A stretch of DNA of 64,000 nt from Clostridiales bacterium (GCA_021205455.1 JAJPXL010000136.1:1-64000); one strand, 5' to 3'; shown: positions 1-8,637, numbered from the stretch's first letter. The notes: generated by a model not told the origin, from the letters alone. Made by a program: numbers and translations.

Positions 1-31
1 ACTACCGGCTCAGATGGGCCGGTAGTTTTTT
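1..31 (+). terminator. Rho-independent terminator
   Basis: A perfect 9-bp stem (ACTACCGGC with GCCGGTAGT) and an 8-nt loop are followed by a T run at 26-31. It would end a rightward gene lying before the window. Bases 32-178 hold no supportable gene. Confidence 0.8.
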
Positions 32-178
32 ACGCCAGTAGGTTTGACGCTTACGCATCTGGCAGCGGGCCAGCTCCTCATTGGGCATTTATCTGTCTGC
101 TGTGATAGGACCACACTCACAAACAGTAGCCAGTTTCCCTATTATGCGATCTCTTCATTCCCAGCACAATCCGTCCGG

Positions 179-769
179 TCATTCAGCAGCTGTGCAATCA
201 TGATTGATGGAATCCACAATCGCCTGAATCTCCTTTTGTATCTCCTCTTTAGTCATTCGTTTATCTGATAAATACCAAAAACGGATTGTGAACATCAATG
301 CACCAACATAAAACGATGCCATCGTATTAGGGGAAGCCGGGTATTGTATTCCCTTCTCCCTATCCAATTTGATTTTGGTGATACAGTCCTGAATCAGCTG
401 CTCAGACAAAATTTCCACCAGAGTCAATTGCATGGAGCTTTTCAGGATTAGCTTTACCATCTTTTCATTGTCCTCCATGTAATTCAACACATGACACACC
501 ATTCGAGCGTAAAAACGCTTAAAGTCATCGGTATCATCAGCCTTGGGAAGCCCTTGATTCATGTCTTCCTGCACCTGGCGGATAAAGAACTCAAAAAACT
601 CATTTTTATCGGCAAAATGCTTATAAAATGTGGCCCTGCGAACCATCGCCCGCTCACACAGCTCGCTTACGGTGATGTCCTCAAATCTTTTTTCCTGCAA
701 TAATTCGTGAAACGCTTTGGATAGCGCCATATGCGTCTTTTGAATCCGAAAATCTATTTTCTGTTCCAT
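179..769 (-). CDS. TetR/AcrR family transcriptional regulator
   Basis: A 196-residue DNA-binding regulator. Residues ~10-56 form a TetR-type HTH (FEDITVSELCERAMVRRATF, then YKHF). The C-terminal helical ligand-binding domain resembles the TetR_C types common in Clostridia. It is transcribed away from the AttH-like gene at 926. The 156-bp gap holds two inverted repeats that share TGTCAATTA, so it probably represses itself and its neighbour. The ligand is unknown. A second TetR/AttH pair lies near 19 kb. Confidence 0.9.
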   Translation of the reverse strand: MEQKIDFRIQKTHMALSKAFHELLQEKRFEDITVSELCERAMVRRATFYKHFADKNEFFEFFIRQVQEDMNQGLPKADDTDDFKRFYARMVCHVLNYMEDNEKMVKLILKSSMQLTLVEILSEQLIQDCITKIKLDREKGIQYPASPNTMASFYVGALMFTIRFWYLSDKRMTKEEIQKEIQAIVDSINHDCTAAE

Positions 770-805
770 ATGCTCACCTCAAAATCGGAAACAGTTCCCG
801 CCCAG

Positions 806-823
806 TTGTCAATTAAGAGACAA
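806..823. promoter_or_regulatory. Putative TetR operator 1
   Basis: Imperfect palindrome with arms TTGTC (806-810) and GACAA (819-823). It shares the 9-mer TGTCAATTA with the second palindrome at 883-900 and lies close to the TetR start. Its role is inferred. Confidence 0.5.
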
Positions 824-841
824 AAAAGTTTAAATTGAGCG

Positions 842-870
842 TTGCCGTATCTCTACTCTCATTCTATAAT
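842..870 (+). promoter_or_regulatory. Sigma-A promoter of the AttH-like gene
   Basis: TTGCCG (842-847), a 17-bp spacer and TATAAT (865-870) put the start near 877. The second operator lies just downstream, a position suited to repression. Confidence 0.7.
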
Positions 871-882
871 AAATCGTAACAG

Positions 883-900
883 GTGTCAATTATTTTACAC
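883..900. promoter_or_regulatory. Putative TetR operator 2
   Basis: An 18-bp palindrome of form GTGTnAAnTAnTTnACAC, just downstream of the predicted transcription start. It contains TGTCAATTA, as operator 1 does. It is the probable site for the divergent TetR protein. Confidence 0.55.
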
Positions 901-925
901 TTGATTTTATGAATGAGGTGATTCT

Positions 926-1921
926 ATGGTTCAGAACGGAAGCGCTATCGTCGATAATCAGCACAGAACCCTGACGGGGATTTCTCCTTTCGTCCAGCCC
1001 AACAGAGATTTACTTTGGAAGCAAGAGTTCAATAACAACTCCTGGTTCGTCATCGGGCACTTTGATGTGGATGGGCATAAACTGAACTTCCTGTTCCATC
1101 TTCTCATCATGTCTGTCAAACGTGGTATGCCCGTATTGAACTCTGTTTTTTCCATTACAGATGAAACCACTGGCTGGTACTACGGAGACGATCAAATCAC
1201 ACCCATGAGTAAAGTTACCGTATCGAAAGACACGTTTTCCATTCAGGCTCCCAACGGTTCCATGTCCGGTGATTTGAACGAGATAAACCTCTCCGCGACG
1301 ATGCCTGACGGCAAAGTGGATGTGACACTCAACCCCAAAGCACCAGTTATTTATAACGGTGGCACAGGTTATTTTCCAATGGTGGATATGGGCGTTTATC
1401 AGTATTCCGTCCCTAATGTAGAAACCACCGGAAGCCTGACTATTGAAGGGAAAACGTATGCTTTGCAGGGAATCTCCTGGTTTGACCGTCAGTGGCAGCA
1501 CCACCACAACCGGCGCGGTCTTGGTGGGCGTTGGGCTTGGATGGACCTCAACCTGGATACCGGTGATAAAGCCAGCCTGTGGTGGGTGGTAGATGAGAAT
1601 GCCGGCGCAGAAAATTCCTGGGCCACGATTTTGAATGCCGACGGTACGCAAACGGTAGCGAGGACCTCTTCCCTGAAGGAATCTGCCTTTGACTACTGGC
1701 GCAGCCCGAAATCCAAGCAGAATTATCCGACTCGGTGGATTGTAAACATTCCTGATTTAGACGCCCGTTTGGAGATAACAATGGAGAACAGGGAGCAGGA
1801 AATCGTATCCAAGCACCCTGCCCTGCACAAATACGAAGCTGCCTGCTCCATCAATGGCGTTTATCAAGGAAAACCGACCACGGGTTACTGTTATGTAGAA
1901 CTGCTTGGCCCATGGCCCTGA
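926..1921 (+). CDS. AttH/CrtC-like (carotenoid hydratase-like lipocalin fold) protein
   Basis: 331 residues with motifs of the AttH/hydroxyneurosporene-synthase-like family: GGTGYFPM, an ISWFDRQW segment near residue 187, and a C-terminal GYCYVELLG. The family is a double lipocalin-like beta-sandwich. Its chemistry in Firmicutes is not established, though it includes CrtC hydratases acting on hydrophobic substrates. No signal peptide is seen, so it is probably cytoplasmic. GAGGTG precedes the ATG. It is controlled with the divergent TetR gene, and a broken paralogue lies at 19275. The family call is fairly firm and the substrate is unknown. Confidence 0.8.
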   Translation: MVQNGSAIVDNQHRTLTGISPFVQPNRDLLWKQEFNNNSWFVIGHFDVDGHKLNFLFHLLIMSVKRGMPVLNSVFSITDETTGWYYGDDQITPMSKVTVSKDTFSIQAPNGSMSGDLNEINLSATMPDGKVDVTLNPKAPVIYNGGTGYFPMVDMGVYQYSVPNVETTGSLTIEGKTYALQGISWFDRQWQHHHNRRGLGGRWAWMDLNLDTGDKASLWWVVDENAGAENSWATILNADGTQTVARTSSLKESAFDYWRSPKSKQNYPTRWIVNIPDLDARLEITMENREQEIVSKHPALHKYEAACSINGVYQGKPTTGYCYVELLGPWP

Positions 1922-1961
1922 CCGGCAGAGACGCCCAATCTGCCGACAGAAGCACACACTG

Positions 1962-2004
1962 TAAACGGCGCAGCCAATCCTTCTCGAATCGGCTGCGCCG
2001 TTTA
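1962..2004. terminator. Terminator hairpin between convergent genes
   Basis: A perfect 14-bp stem (TAAACGGCGCAGCC and its complement) with a 15-nt loop sits between the AttH-like gene and the leftward kinase-like gene. The T tract is short, so activity in both directions is inferred. Confidence 0.65.
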
Positions 2005-2087
2005 GTATGTCTGAATGTAGCAGGTAAAAAAGTTGAAACAGCGGTGACGGCATCGTAATCCGCGCTTCTTTGCCTGAACCGCTCAGC

Positions 2088-2711
2088 TCAGCCAAAAAAC
2101 AGAGGGAGCGCCTGCTGAATCAGCGCCACGCAGCCGTCCTCCCCCAGCTGTGCGGAGTCCAGAGAAAGGTCGTAGCCTCCGGCGTCCCGCCACTCCAGGC
2201 CGGTGTAGTAGTGATAGTAGGCGGCGCGGCGCTTATCCTCGTCCCTGATGTGCCGGATGACCTCCTTCCGGCTCCAGGCCAGGGAGAAGGACGCAACGCG
2301 CTGGATACGCTCCTCCAGGGGCGCATGGATGAACACCTTCAGCACATGGGGCTGGTCGGCCAGCAAATAGTTGGAGCAGCGCCCCAGGATGATGCAGCTC
2401 TCCTGCGCCGCCAGGTCGCGGATGATTTTCGCCTGGAAGTTGAACAGGTTCTGGGTGGAGACAAAGTCGTCGCTGTCCGGCGGGAGAATCTCGCCGGTGT
2501 AGGCGCGCTGGGCGGCGAACAGCATCTCTTTGACGCCGATACGCTCGTCGGCCAGGCCAAACAGCCCCTCGTGGATGCCGCTGACATCCGAGGCCAACCG
2601 CAGCAGCTCCCGGTCATAGTAGGGAACGCCCAGGGCGGCGGACAGCTTTCGGGTGATGTTGTGTCCGCCGCTACCGGTCTCACGCGCAACCGTGATAACA
2701 TACTTTTCCAT
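2088..2711 (-). CDS. Cytidylate kinase-like family protein
   Basis: 207 residues starting MEKYVITVARETGSGGHNI. The N-terminal P-loop variant RETGSGGHNI is typical of the 'cytidylate kinase-like' P-loop family, which is distinct from housekeeping Cmk. GRCSNYLL and HAPLEERIQRV segments follow. An upstream GTG at 2729 is possible, but GAGGAGG lies 8 nt before the ATG at 2711, so I use that start. It is the last gene of the branched-chain amino-acid transporter operon, 15 bp after livF. The substrate and the link to transport are unknown. Confidence 0.8.
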   Translation of the reverse strand: MEKYVITVARETGSGGHNITRKLSAALGVPYYDRELLRLASDVSGIHEGLFGLADERIGVKEMLFAAQRAYTGEILPPDSDDFVSTQNLFNFQAKIIRDLAAQESCIILGRCSNYLLADQPHVLKVFIHAPLEERIQRVASFSLAWSRKEVIRHIRDEDKRRAAYYHYYTGLEWRDAGGYDLSLDSAQLGEDGCVALIQQALPLFFG

Positions 2712-2725
2712 ACGGACGCCTCCTC

Positions 2726-3430
2726 TCACGCACCCAGGTATGCCTTGCGCACCCGGTCATCGGCGGCCAAATCGCTGGCCAGGCCTTCCATGGAGATGGT
2801 GCCGGTCTCCAGCACATAGGCTCGGTCGCTGACCGCCAGCGCCATCTTTGCGTTCTGCTCCACCAGCAGGATGGTGATGCCGCTCTCGTGAAGGGTCTGA
2901 ATGATGGAGAAAATCTCCTTCACCAGGATGGGGGAAAGGCCCATGGACGGCTCATCCATCAGCACAATTTTGGGGTCTGTCATCAGCGCCCGCCCTGTGG
3001 CCAGCATCTGCTGCTCGCCGCCGGAGAGGGTGCCGGCAAGCTGCCGGCGGCGCTCCTTCAGCCGCGGAAAATGGTGATAAACCTGTTCCAGGCTGGCGGC
3101 GATTTTCTTCTGGTCCCTGACAATGTAGGCCCCCATACGAAGGTTTTCCTCCACCGTCATGCTGGCAAAGACGTGCCGCCCCTCCGGCACATGGGCCAGC
3201 CCCATCCGAATGATGGTGTGGGGCGGAACCTTTTGCAGGTTCTGCCCGTCCAGCAGCACCTCGCCGCTGGAAGCGGTCAGCAGGCCGGAGATCGTGTGGA
3301 GAGAGGTGGTTTTGCCTGCGCCGTTGGCGCCGATCAGGGAGACCAGCTCCCCGTCCTGCACCGTCAGGGAAATGCCTTTCAGCGCGTGAATCGCGCCGTA
3401 ATATACATTCAAGTCCTTAATTTCCAGCAT
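2726..3430 (-). CDS. livF: Branched-chain amino-acid ABC transporter ATP-binding protein LivF
   Basis: A 234-residue ABC ATPase. Walker A GANGAGKT is at 34-41, signature LSGGEQQ near 135, and Walker B IVLMDEPS follows. Length and sequence fit LivF, one of the two peripheral ATPases that drive high-affinity Leu/Ile/Val import at the inner face of the membrane. It lies 12 bp after livG in a canonical liv operon. True substrates of this importer class in gut Clostridia can be other amino acids or amides. Confidence 0.93.
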   Translation of the reverse strand: MLEIKDLNVYYGAIHALKGISLTVQDGELVSLIGANGAGKTTSLHTISGLLTASSGEVLLDGQNLQKVPPHTIIRMGLAHVPEGRHVFASMTVEENLRMGAYIVRDQKKIAASLEQVYHHFPRLKERRRQLAGTLSGGEQQMLATGRALMTDPKIVLMDEPSMGLSPILVKEIFSIIQTLHESGITILLVEQNAKMALAVSDRAYVLETGTISMEGLASDLAADDRVRKAYLGA

Positions 3431-3442
3431 AGTCCACCCTCC

Positions 3443-4216
3443 CTATTCGCCCAGGTAGGCCGCAATGACCTTGGGATCGTTAGAGATCTCCTTTGGCAGG
3501 CCGGAGGCAATCGTCTGTCCATAGTCAATGACCTGGATGCGCTCACAGATGTTCATAACCAGCGACATATCGTGCTCGATCAGCAGAATGGCGATTCCGA
3601 ACTGGTCCCGAATGGTGTTGATGCAGTCCAGCAGCTCCGCCGTCTCGGTGGGATTCATACCGGCGGCAGGCTCATCCAGCAGCAGCACCTTCATATTGGT
3701 GCCCAGGGCGCGGGCGATTTCCAGCTTCCGCTGCTGTCCGTAGGGCAGGCTGGAGGCCAACACGTTCGCCTTGTCCTCCAGGTGGCAGATGGCCAGCAGC
3801 TCCATCGCCTTTTCCGTGATTTCCGCCTCCGCTTTCCAGTACTTCGGGGTGCGCAGCAGGGAGTCCAGCAGGCCGTAGTGAATGTCCTTCGTGAAGGCCA
3901 CCTTGACGTTCTCAATCACCGTCATATCGTGGAACAGGCGGATATTCTGGAAGGTGCGGGCGACGCCCGCCTCTACGAATTGGTGTACCTTCTTCCCGTT
4001 CAGCGGGACGCCGTCCAACAGCACCGTGCCCTCAGTGGGGACATAAACGCCGGTCAGCAGGTTGAAAACCGTGGTTTTGCCCGCCCCGTTGGGGCCAATC
4101 AGCCCCACCAGCTCGCCGGAGTAGATGGAGAGATTGAAGTCCTGCACGGCGTGAAGGCCGCCGAAGGTGACACCCAGCCGCCTGGTCTCCAGGACAGGCG
4201 TTTTCGCTTCACTCAT
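3443..4216 (-). CDS. livG: Branched-chain amino-acid ABC transporter ATP-binding protein LivG
   Basis: 257 residues. Walker A GPNGAGKT is at 41-48, the LivG-type signature LPYGQQRKLEIARAL near 158, and Walker B LLLDEPAAGMNP follows. The AAGMNP stretch after Walker B is typical of LivG. The start overlaps the end of livM by 8 bp, which implies translational coupling. It forms the ATPase pair with LivF. Confidence 0.94.
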   Translation of the reverse strand: MSEAKTPVLETRRLGVTFGGLHAVQDFNLSIYSGELVGLIGPNGAGKTTVFNLLTGVYVPTEGTVLLDGVPLNGKKVHQFVEAGVARTFQNIRLFHDMTVIENVKVAFTKDIHYGLLDSLLRTPKYWKAEAEITEKAMELLAICHLEDKANVLASSLPYGQQRKLEIARALGTNMKVLLLDEPAAGMNPTETAELLDCINTIRDQFGIAILLIEHDMSLVMNICERIQVIDYGQTIASGLPKEISNDPKVIAAYLGE

Positions 4217-5351
4217 GGCGGATGGCCTCCTTTCCTTTGAACCGGGAGGTGAAATAGGCCTTAATCATGCCGGGCCACTTGGGGATGTCGCACAGGGCAA
4301 ACTCCCGGCTGCCCATAATGCCCCGCGGCCGGAACAGGATGACGACAATCAGCGCCACAGAGTACACCAGCATGGGGTAGGCGAATATATTTTGCAGGAA
4401 CGCGGGCAGCGCCGACACCCACGCGCCGTTCTTGATGGTGTAGTTCAGCAGGAACAGCGCTACGGCGGCAATCACAGAGCCGGTCATGGAGCCCATGCCG
4501 CCCACCACCACCATGACCACGATGAACACGGAGTTCAAAATGGAGCCGTTGGTGAAGGCGAAGGAGGTGGTGGCCAGCGCCGCGTTGCAGCAGGAGTAGA
4601 GCGCGCCTGTGACCCCGGCGAAGAAGGCGGAAATCGTGAAGGTCAGCACCTTGTAATAGCTGACGTTGATTCCCGAGGTGGCGGCGGCAATTTCGTTGTC
4701 ACGGATGGCGCGAATGGCCCGACCGTACTTGGAGCGGACAAAGAGGAGCATGGCGGTCATGCACAAAATCACCATCAAAACGGCGACCCACAGGTATTGC
4801 ACCTTCTCGTCATTGGAGAAGCCCAGGCCCGTGGCGTACAGCGCGGAGGAGGCGGAGCCCTGCCCCAACCCCTGCTGACCGCAGAAGGGGAGGTTATTGA
4901 TGACGTTGACGATGATCATGCCAAAGCCAAGGGTGATGATGGCCAGGTAATCCCCCTTCAGCCGCAGGGCCGGGATACCCACCAGCAGGCCCATGACCGC
5001 CGCCAGAACGCCGGCGGCCAGGGTGCTGAGGAGCAGCACCAGCAGAAAGGCGGGGCCGGACTTTTCCTCATAGAAGCCTGCACGCTGAAACGCCAGGGAA
5101 ATCAGCGCCGCCGTATAAGCGCCCACGGCCATGAACCCGCAGTGCCCCAGGGAGAGCTGCCCCAGAAAGCCCAGCACCAGGTTCAGCGAGGCCGCCATGA
5201 TAATCAGGTAGCAGCACTGCCAGATGGAGGGGACGACCTTCAGCTTCAGGGTGTCGCCTCCGGCGGCGCTCATCACCAGGGAAATGACAAAGAGGAGCAC
5301 AACGGCAAGGAAATTGACCAGATAGCGGGTTCTCGTTTCGCTCTTTTTCAT
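4209..5351 (-). CDS. livM: Branched-chain amino-acid ABC transporter permease LivM
   Basis: 380 residues with a signal-anchor-like first helix and about ten hydrophobic segments. LVLGFLGQLSLGHCGFMAVG is the classic LivM signature, and the EAA-like loop RAIRDNEIAAATSGINV is present. It forms the translocation pore with LivH. It overlaps livH by 4 bp (ATGA) and livG by 8 bp. The extended C-terminus (REFALCDIPKWPGM and on) is slightly longer than usual. Confidence 0.93.
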   Translation of the reverse strand: MKKSETRTRYLVNFLAVVLLFVISLVMSAAGGDTLKLKVVPSIWQCCYLIIMAASLNLVLGFLGQLSLGHCGFMAVGAYTAALISLAFQRAGFYEEKSGPAFLLVLLLSTLAAGVLAAVMGLLVGIPALRLKGDYLAIITLGFGMIIVNVINNLPFCGQQGLGQGSASSALYATGLGFSNDEKVQYLWVAVLMVILCMTAMLLFVRSKYGRAIRAIRDNEIAAATSGINVSYYKVLTFTISAFFAGVTGALYSCCNAALATTSFAFTNGSILNSVFIVVMVVVGGMGSMTGSVIAAVALFLLNYTIKNGAWVSALPAFLQNIFAYPMLVYSVALIVVILFRPRGIMGSREFALCDIPKWPGMIKAYFTSRFKGKEAIRHE

Positions 5352-6241
5352 ACCTTCTCCCCCACATTCTTTCCCAAAATGCCCGCCGGACGAATCATCA
5401 GCACCGCAATTAAAATCAGGTAGACAAAGGTGTCCGACATGGACGAGCTGATATAGGTGTTGGCCCCGGACTGGACGATGCCGATCACCAGGCCGCCCAG
5501 CATGGCCCCAGGCAGGGAGCCTATGCCGCCCAGAACGGCGGCAACAAAGGCGTAAATGCCCAGCGTCGCGCCCATCGTGGTGTAAACCTTGGGGTATTGG
5601 GCGATGTACATCAGCGCCGCTACCGCCGCCAGGCCTGCGCCAATCCCAAAGGTAACGATGATGGTCTGGTTCACGTTGACGCCCATCAGGGTGGCGGCCT
5701 CCTTATCCTCCGACACGCAGCGCATCGCGCAGCCAATACGGGACTTCTGCGTGAAGAAATACAGCGCCACCATGATAACAGCGGAGACCACCACTGTGAT
5801 GATGGTGGCGCTGCTGACGGAAACGCCTGCAATGGACACCGTACTGGTGAACAGGGTATATGGGACCTTCGGATCCGGGCCGATGGCCGGAATGGCCTGC
5901 GCCAGATTCTCCAGCACGAAGCTCATGGCGATGGCGGTAATCAGCGAGGTCAGATTGTTTCCCTTTTTCCGCACAGGGCGATAGGCCAGCAGCTCTACCA
6001 GCATACCCACGCAGGCGCAGACCAGAACGGCGGGAATCACCGCCAGCCAGCCGGGCAGCCCCATGTTCATAATCACGGGAATCATAAAGAACAGGGTGTA
6101 GCCGCCCACCATGATGAAATCACCGTGGGCAAAATTGATCAGCTTGATGATGCCATACACCATGGTGTAGCCCAGGGCAATCAGGGCATAGACGCTGCCG
6201 AGCCGAAGCCCTGTAATTAAAAATTGGATAAAAGTGGTCAT
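5348..6241 (-). CDS. livH: Branched-chain amino-acid ABC transporter permease LivH
   Basis: A 297-residue integral membrane protein with about eight hydrophobic segments. GLRLGSVYALIALGYTMVYG and INFAHGDFIMVGGY are diagnostic of LivH. It partners LivM. It follows the substrate-binding gene after a 78-bp gap holding a strong stem-loop, a common arrangement that lets the binding protein be made in excess. Confidence 0.94.
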   Translation of the reverse strand: MTTFIQFLITGLRLGSVYALIALGYTMVYGIIKLINFAHGDFIMVGGYTLFFMIPVIMNMGLPGWLAVIPAVLVCACVGMLVELLAYRPVRKKGNNLTSLITAIAMSFVLENLAQAIPAIGPDPKVPYTLFTSTVSIAGVSVSSATIITVVVSAVIMVALYFFTQKSRIGCAMRCVSEDKEAATLMGVNVNQTIIVTFGIGAGLAAVAALMYIAQYPKVYTTMGATLGIYAFVAAVLGGIGSLPGAMLGGLVIGIVQSGANTYISSSMSDTFVYLILIAVLMIRPAGILGKNVGEKV

Positions 6242-6268
6242 CGGACGCTCCTCTCTTTTTATCCTGCA

Positions 6269-6298
6269 AAGGGGGAGACGCGAAGGCGTCTCCCCCTT
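6269..6298 (-). promoter_or_regulatory. Intercistronic stem-loop between binding protein and livH
   Basis: A perfect 13-bp stem (AAGGGGGAGACGC and complement) with a 4-nt loop. The leftward transcript has no T run after it, so it more likely stabilises the upstream mRNA or partly attenuates than acts as a full terminator. Confidence 0.6.
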
Positions 6299-6319
6299 CT
6301 CACTCTGGATAATTAGCGA

Positions 6320-7633
6320 TTAGTCCAGGCTCAGGGTCGTGATGGCAATCTTCGTGACGGAGTCGTCGCCCTCCGTGTAGGAATAACCCATCAGCACGCC
6401 GGTCTTAATGGGCGTACCAGTATCGTCGAAGGAGAAGGTGCCGGTGGAGACCTCATATACCACGGAGGTATCCGCCAGGGCCGCCTGGACGCTGTCCGCA
6501 TCGAAGGCGCCGCAGGACTCGATGGCCTGCGTCAGCACCAGAACGGCGTCATAACCCAGGGCGTCGAAGTTGTTGGGCGTCTCGCCGTAGGCCTCCTCAT
6601 AGCTTTCGACAAAGCTGACGGAGATGTCGCTGGTGGCCAGCTCGGTAGAATAGTGGTTGACGAACAGGAAGTCGTTATAGACGGACAGGTCTGCGCCGTC
6701 GGGGATGGTGGTCTCGGTGTTGTCCACGCCGTCGGCGCCCAGCAGGATGCCGTCAAAGCCCACGCTGCGGGCCTGCGGCACCAGGTAGGGCCCCGTGACA
6801 TCATAGTAGAAGGGCACAAAGACCAGCTCGGCCCCTGCCTCCACCATCTTGGTGAACTGGTTGGTGTAATCCACCTCGGTCATCGTGGCGACGGATTCCT
6901 CCGCGACGATCTCCAGCCCCAGCTCTTCGGCGGCCGCTGTGAAGGCGTCCCGCAGGCCGGCGGAATAAGTATCGGCGGAGCAGTAGACAATGCCTACCTT
7001 GGTGTAACCCTCATCCGCAGCGTACTGAGCGGCCAGCTCGCCCTGGAAGGAGTCCTTAAAGCAGGTACGGAATACATAGTCCATCTCCGTGGTCAGGGCG
7101 TCCGCCGTGCCGGAGGGGGTGATCAGGACAACGCCCTCCGAGTTGGCGACAGAGGTGATGCTGGAGGTGCAGCCGGAGGTGGCGGAGCCAATGACCAGCT
7201 CGATGCCGTCAGAAATCAGGGCGTTCATCGCGTTCAGGCACTCCGTGGAGTCGCCCTGGTCATCCTTGGACTCCACTGCCAGCTCGTAGGACTCACCGCC
7301 CACGGTGACGCCGCCGGCGGCGTTGATTTGCTCGATGGCCAGATTGACGCCGTTGGCAACATGGGTGCCGTAAACGGCCAGGCTGCCGGTCATGGGGCCG
7401 ATCATACCCAGCGTGATGGTGCCGGCAAACTCGACGGAATCGGAGCTTTCCTCTACGGTGGACGCCTCCGCCTCCGCTTCCGTTTCGGCAGAAGATGCGG
7501 CCTCTGATGTGTCGCTCGCGGCGTCAGAGGACTCGCTCTCGGATGAGCCGCTTGTGCTGTCGGAAGACCCGCACGCGGCCAGGCTGACAACAAGGCTCAG
7601 AGCAAGCAGAAGACTGAGCAGTTTCTTTTTCAT
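6320..7633 (-). CDS. Branched-chain amino-acid ABC transporter substrate-binding lipoprotein
   Basis: 437 residues with a lipoprotein signal (hydrophobic 5-17, lipobox SLAAC, Cys21). A Ser/Glu/Ala-rich tether at ~22-68 leads to a LivJ/LivK-like type-I periplasmic-binding fold (TLGMIGPMTGSLAVYG, then DDQGDSTECLNAMNALI). It is anchored outside the membrane and delivers ligand to LivH/LivM. AAGGAGG lies before the ATG. It is the first gene of the liv operon, and its leader carries a terminator-like hairpin. Confidence 0.92.
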   Translation of the reverse strand: MKKKLLSLLLALSLVVSLAACGSSDSTSGSSESESSDAASDTSEAASSAETEAEAEASTVEESSDSVEFAGTITLGMIGPMTGSLAVYGTHVANGVNLAIEQINAAGGVTVGGESYELAVESKDDQGDSTECLNAMNALISDGIELVIGSATSGCTSSITSVANSEGVVLITPSGTADALTTEMDYVFRTCFKDSFQGELAAQYAADEGYTKVGIVYCSADTYSAGLRDAFTAAAEELGLEIVAEESVATMTEVDYTNQFTKMVEAGAELVFVPFYYDVTGPYLVPQARSVGFDGILLGADGVDNTETTIPDGADLSVYNDFLFVNHYSTELATSDISVSFVESYEEAYGETPNNFDALGYDAVLVLTQAIESCGAFDADSVQAALADTSVVYEVSTGTFSFDDTGTPIKTGVLMGYSYTEGDDSVTKIAITTLSLD

Positions 7634-7663
7634 GGTAGTTCCTCCTTAAAGTTGAATGGGGTA

Positions 7664-7713
7664 ACAAAAAAGCAAGGGCGCTATGGTGCATTTTTTTGCG
7701 AGCGTCCTTGCTT
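7664..7713 (-). terminator. Leader terminator/attenuator of the liv operon
   Basis: On the leftward strand, arms AAGCAAGGACGCT and AGCGCCCTTGCTT (one G-T pair, 18-nt loop) are followed by TTTTTT. It lies between the predicted promoter and the ribosome binding site, so it could terminate transcription early. No T-box or known riboswitch consensus is visible beside it. Confidence 0.6.
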
Positions 7714-7754
7714 GTTGATTATTATACGGTTTTCTTTTTCTCCCCGCAAGATTC

Positions 7755-7783
7755 ATTATAGCATAAATTTGGCCTATTTTTCG
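7755..7783 (-). promoter_or_regulatory. Candidate promoter of the liv operon
   Basis: Leftward -10 TATAAT (7755-7760) with a weak -35 (CGAAAA) 17 bp upstream. This gives a leader of about 115 nt containing the attenuator-like hairpin. Confidence 0.45.
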
Positions 7784-7861
7784 CTTATTTTTGTAAATAT
7801 AGACGAATCGCTTGTTTTGGCCTTTTGCAATATTATGCTGGCAATCTTGCAAAATATTGTG

Positions 7862-7890
7862 TTGATTTCTGTGTTCTATTCTGCTATAAT
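7862..7890 (+). promoter_or_regulatory. Sigma-A promoter of the 7.9-12 kb accessory operon
   Basis: TTGATT (7862-7867), a 17-bp spacer and TATAAT (7885-7890). The start near 7897 falls inside a palindrome, which suggests tight repression. Confidence 0.75.
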
Positions 7891-7910
7891 GTTAGTTAGG
7901 TTAAACTAAC
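7891..7910. promoter_or_regulatory. Palindromic operator at the +1 site
   Basis: Perfect 7-bp arms GTTAGTT and AACTAAC with a 6-bp spacer, directly after the -10 box. The position and symmetry suggest a TetR- or MarR-type repressor site. No regulator gene is adjacent. Confidence 0.6.
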
Positions 7911-7936
7911 GAAGATGCAGATGGAGAGGAGCTTCT

Positions 7937-8125
7937 ATGAACAGATACGACGAAATCAAATCCGCATATCGAGCCCTCTATGAGCCGAGGTGCTTCTTCT
8001 CTCCGCCCTACGAAACGGCGGACAGCCTGAAACAGCGATTGGAGCGGCAGTATGAGGCAGTAGCGTTTAGCACCGTGAAATCCATGGCTTGTTTCATATG
8101 TCGGAAAGGGGCGTATAACCAATGA
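7937..8125 (+). CDS. Small hypothetical protein (62 aa), possible remnant
   Basis: Starts MNRYDEIKSAYRALYEP, with GAGGAG 7 nt before the ATG. Its stop overlaps the next start by 4 bp (ATGA), which supports translation. I do not recognise the family. It could be a genuine leader-like small protein or the start of a truncated gene whose 3' part is gone. It is the first gene of the operon. Confidence 0.5.
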   Translation: MNRYDEIKSAYRALYEPRCFFSPPYETADSLKQRLERQYEAVAFSTVKSMACFICRKGAYNQ

Positions 8126-8619
8126 GCGTTTCCATCTATGTTCTTGAGTGCGTTGTGATGTGCGCCGTGTTCGGCGTGTCCATTTTCGGGATGCTGCTGG
8201 TCAACCCTGTGTCCTTCATCGGCGATTATCCGCCGGAAATTCAGGCGCAATACTATTCCTCACAGCACAGGGAAGCGACAAAGGAAAAGATGACCTTCCT
8301 CACGATTCTCCGAAAAGTCATCGCTATCATCGCCTTTTTGTTCCTGTTTGCGTGGATGGCGCATCGGGCGGGAGCGGAAACCTTTGTGGAAGGGCTTCTG
8401 TTCGTGTACGGCTACATGATTGTGCTGGCCATGTTCGACACCTGCTTTCTCGACTGGGTGCTGTTTGCCAACATCAGGCGGGTGCGCCTGTCAGGCACGG
8501 AACACATGGACAAAGAATATCATCAGAAATGGTTTCATGTGAAGGTCATGCTGCCGATGGTGCCAGTGTTTGCTGTGGGTGGGCTGCTTGTTTCGTTGAT
8601 GATGCCCTGGATTTGGTAA
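8122..8619 (+). CDS. Hypothetical four-helix membrane protein
   Basis: 165 residues with about four hydrophobic segments (near 5-28, 63-82, 88-108 and 145-162) and a FDTCFLDWVLF motif at the end of the third. It is translationally coupled to the preceding small ORF. The broken protein at 12117 has a similar first helix and may belong to the same broad family. Function is unknown. Confidence 0.7.
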   Translation: MSVSIYVLECVVMCAVFGVSIFGMLLVNPVSFIGDYPPEIQAQYYSSQHREATKEKMTFLTILRKVIAIIAFLFLFAWMAHRAGAETFVEGLLFVYGYMIVLAMFDTCFLDWVLFANIRRVRLSGTEHMDKEYHQKWFHVKVMLPMVPVFAVGGLLVSLMMPWIW

Positions 8620-8637
8620 AGCTATGGGAAAAGAGGG

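Noticed and set aside
2888..4240. Rightward 450-codon open frame
   Set aside because: Antisense shadow of livF and livG with His/Gln/Gly bias. The ABC motifs are on the other strand.
7640..7930. T-box riboswitch before the liv operon
   Set aside because: No T-box consensus (such as the UGGN-bearing bulge sequence) is visible. Only a terminator-like hairpin remains.
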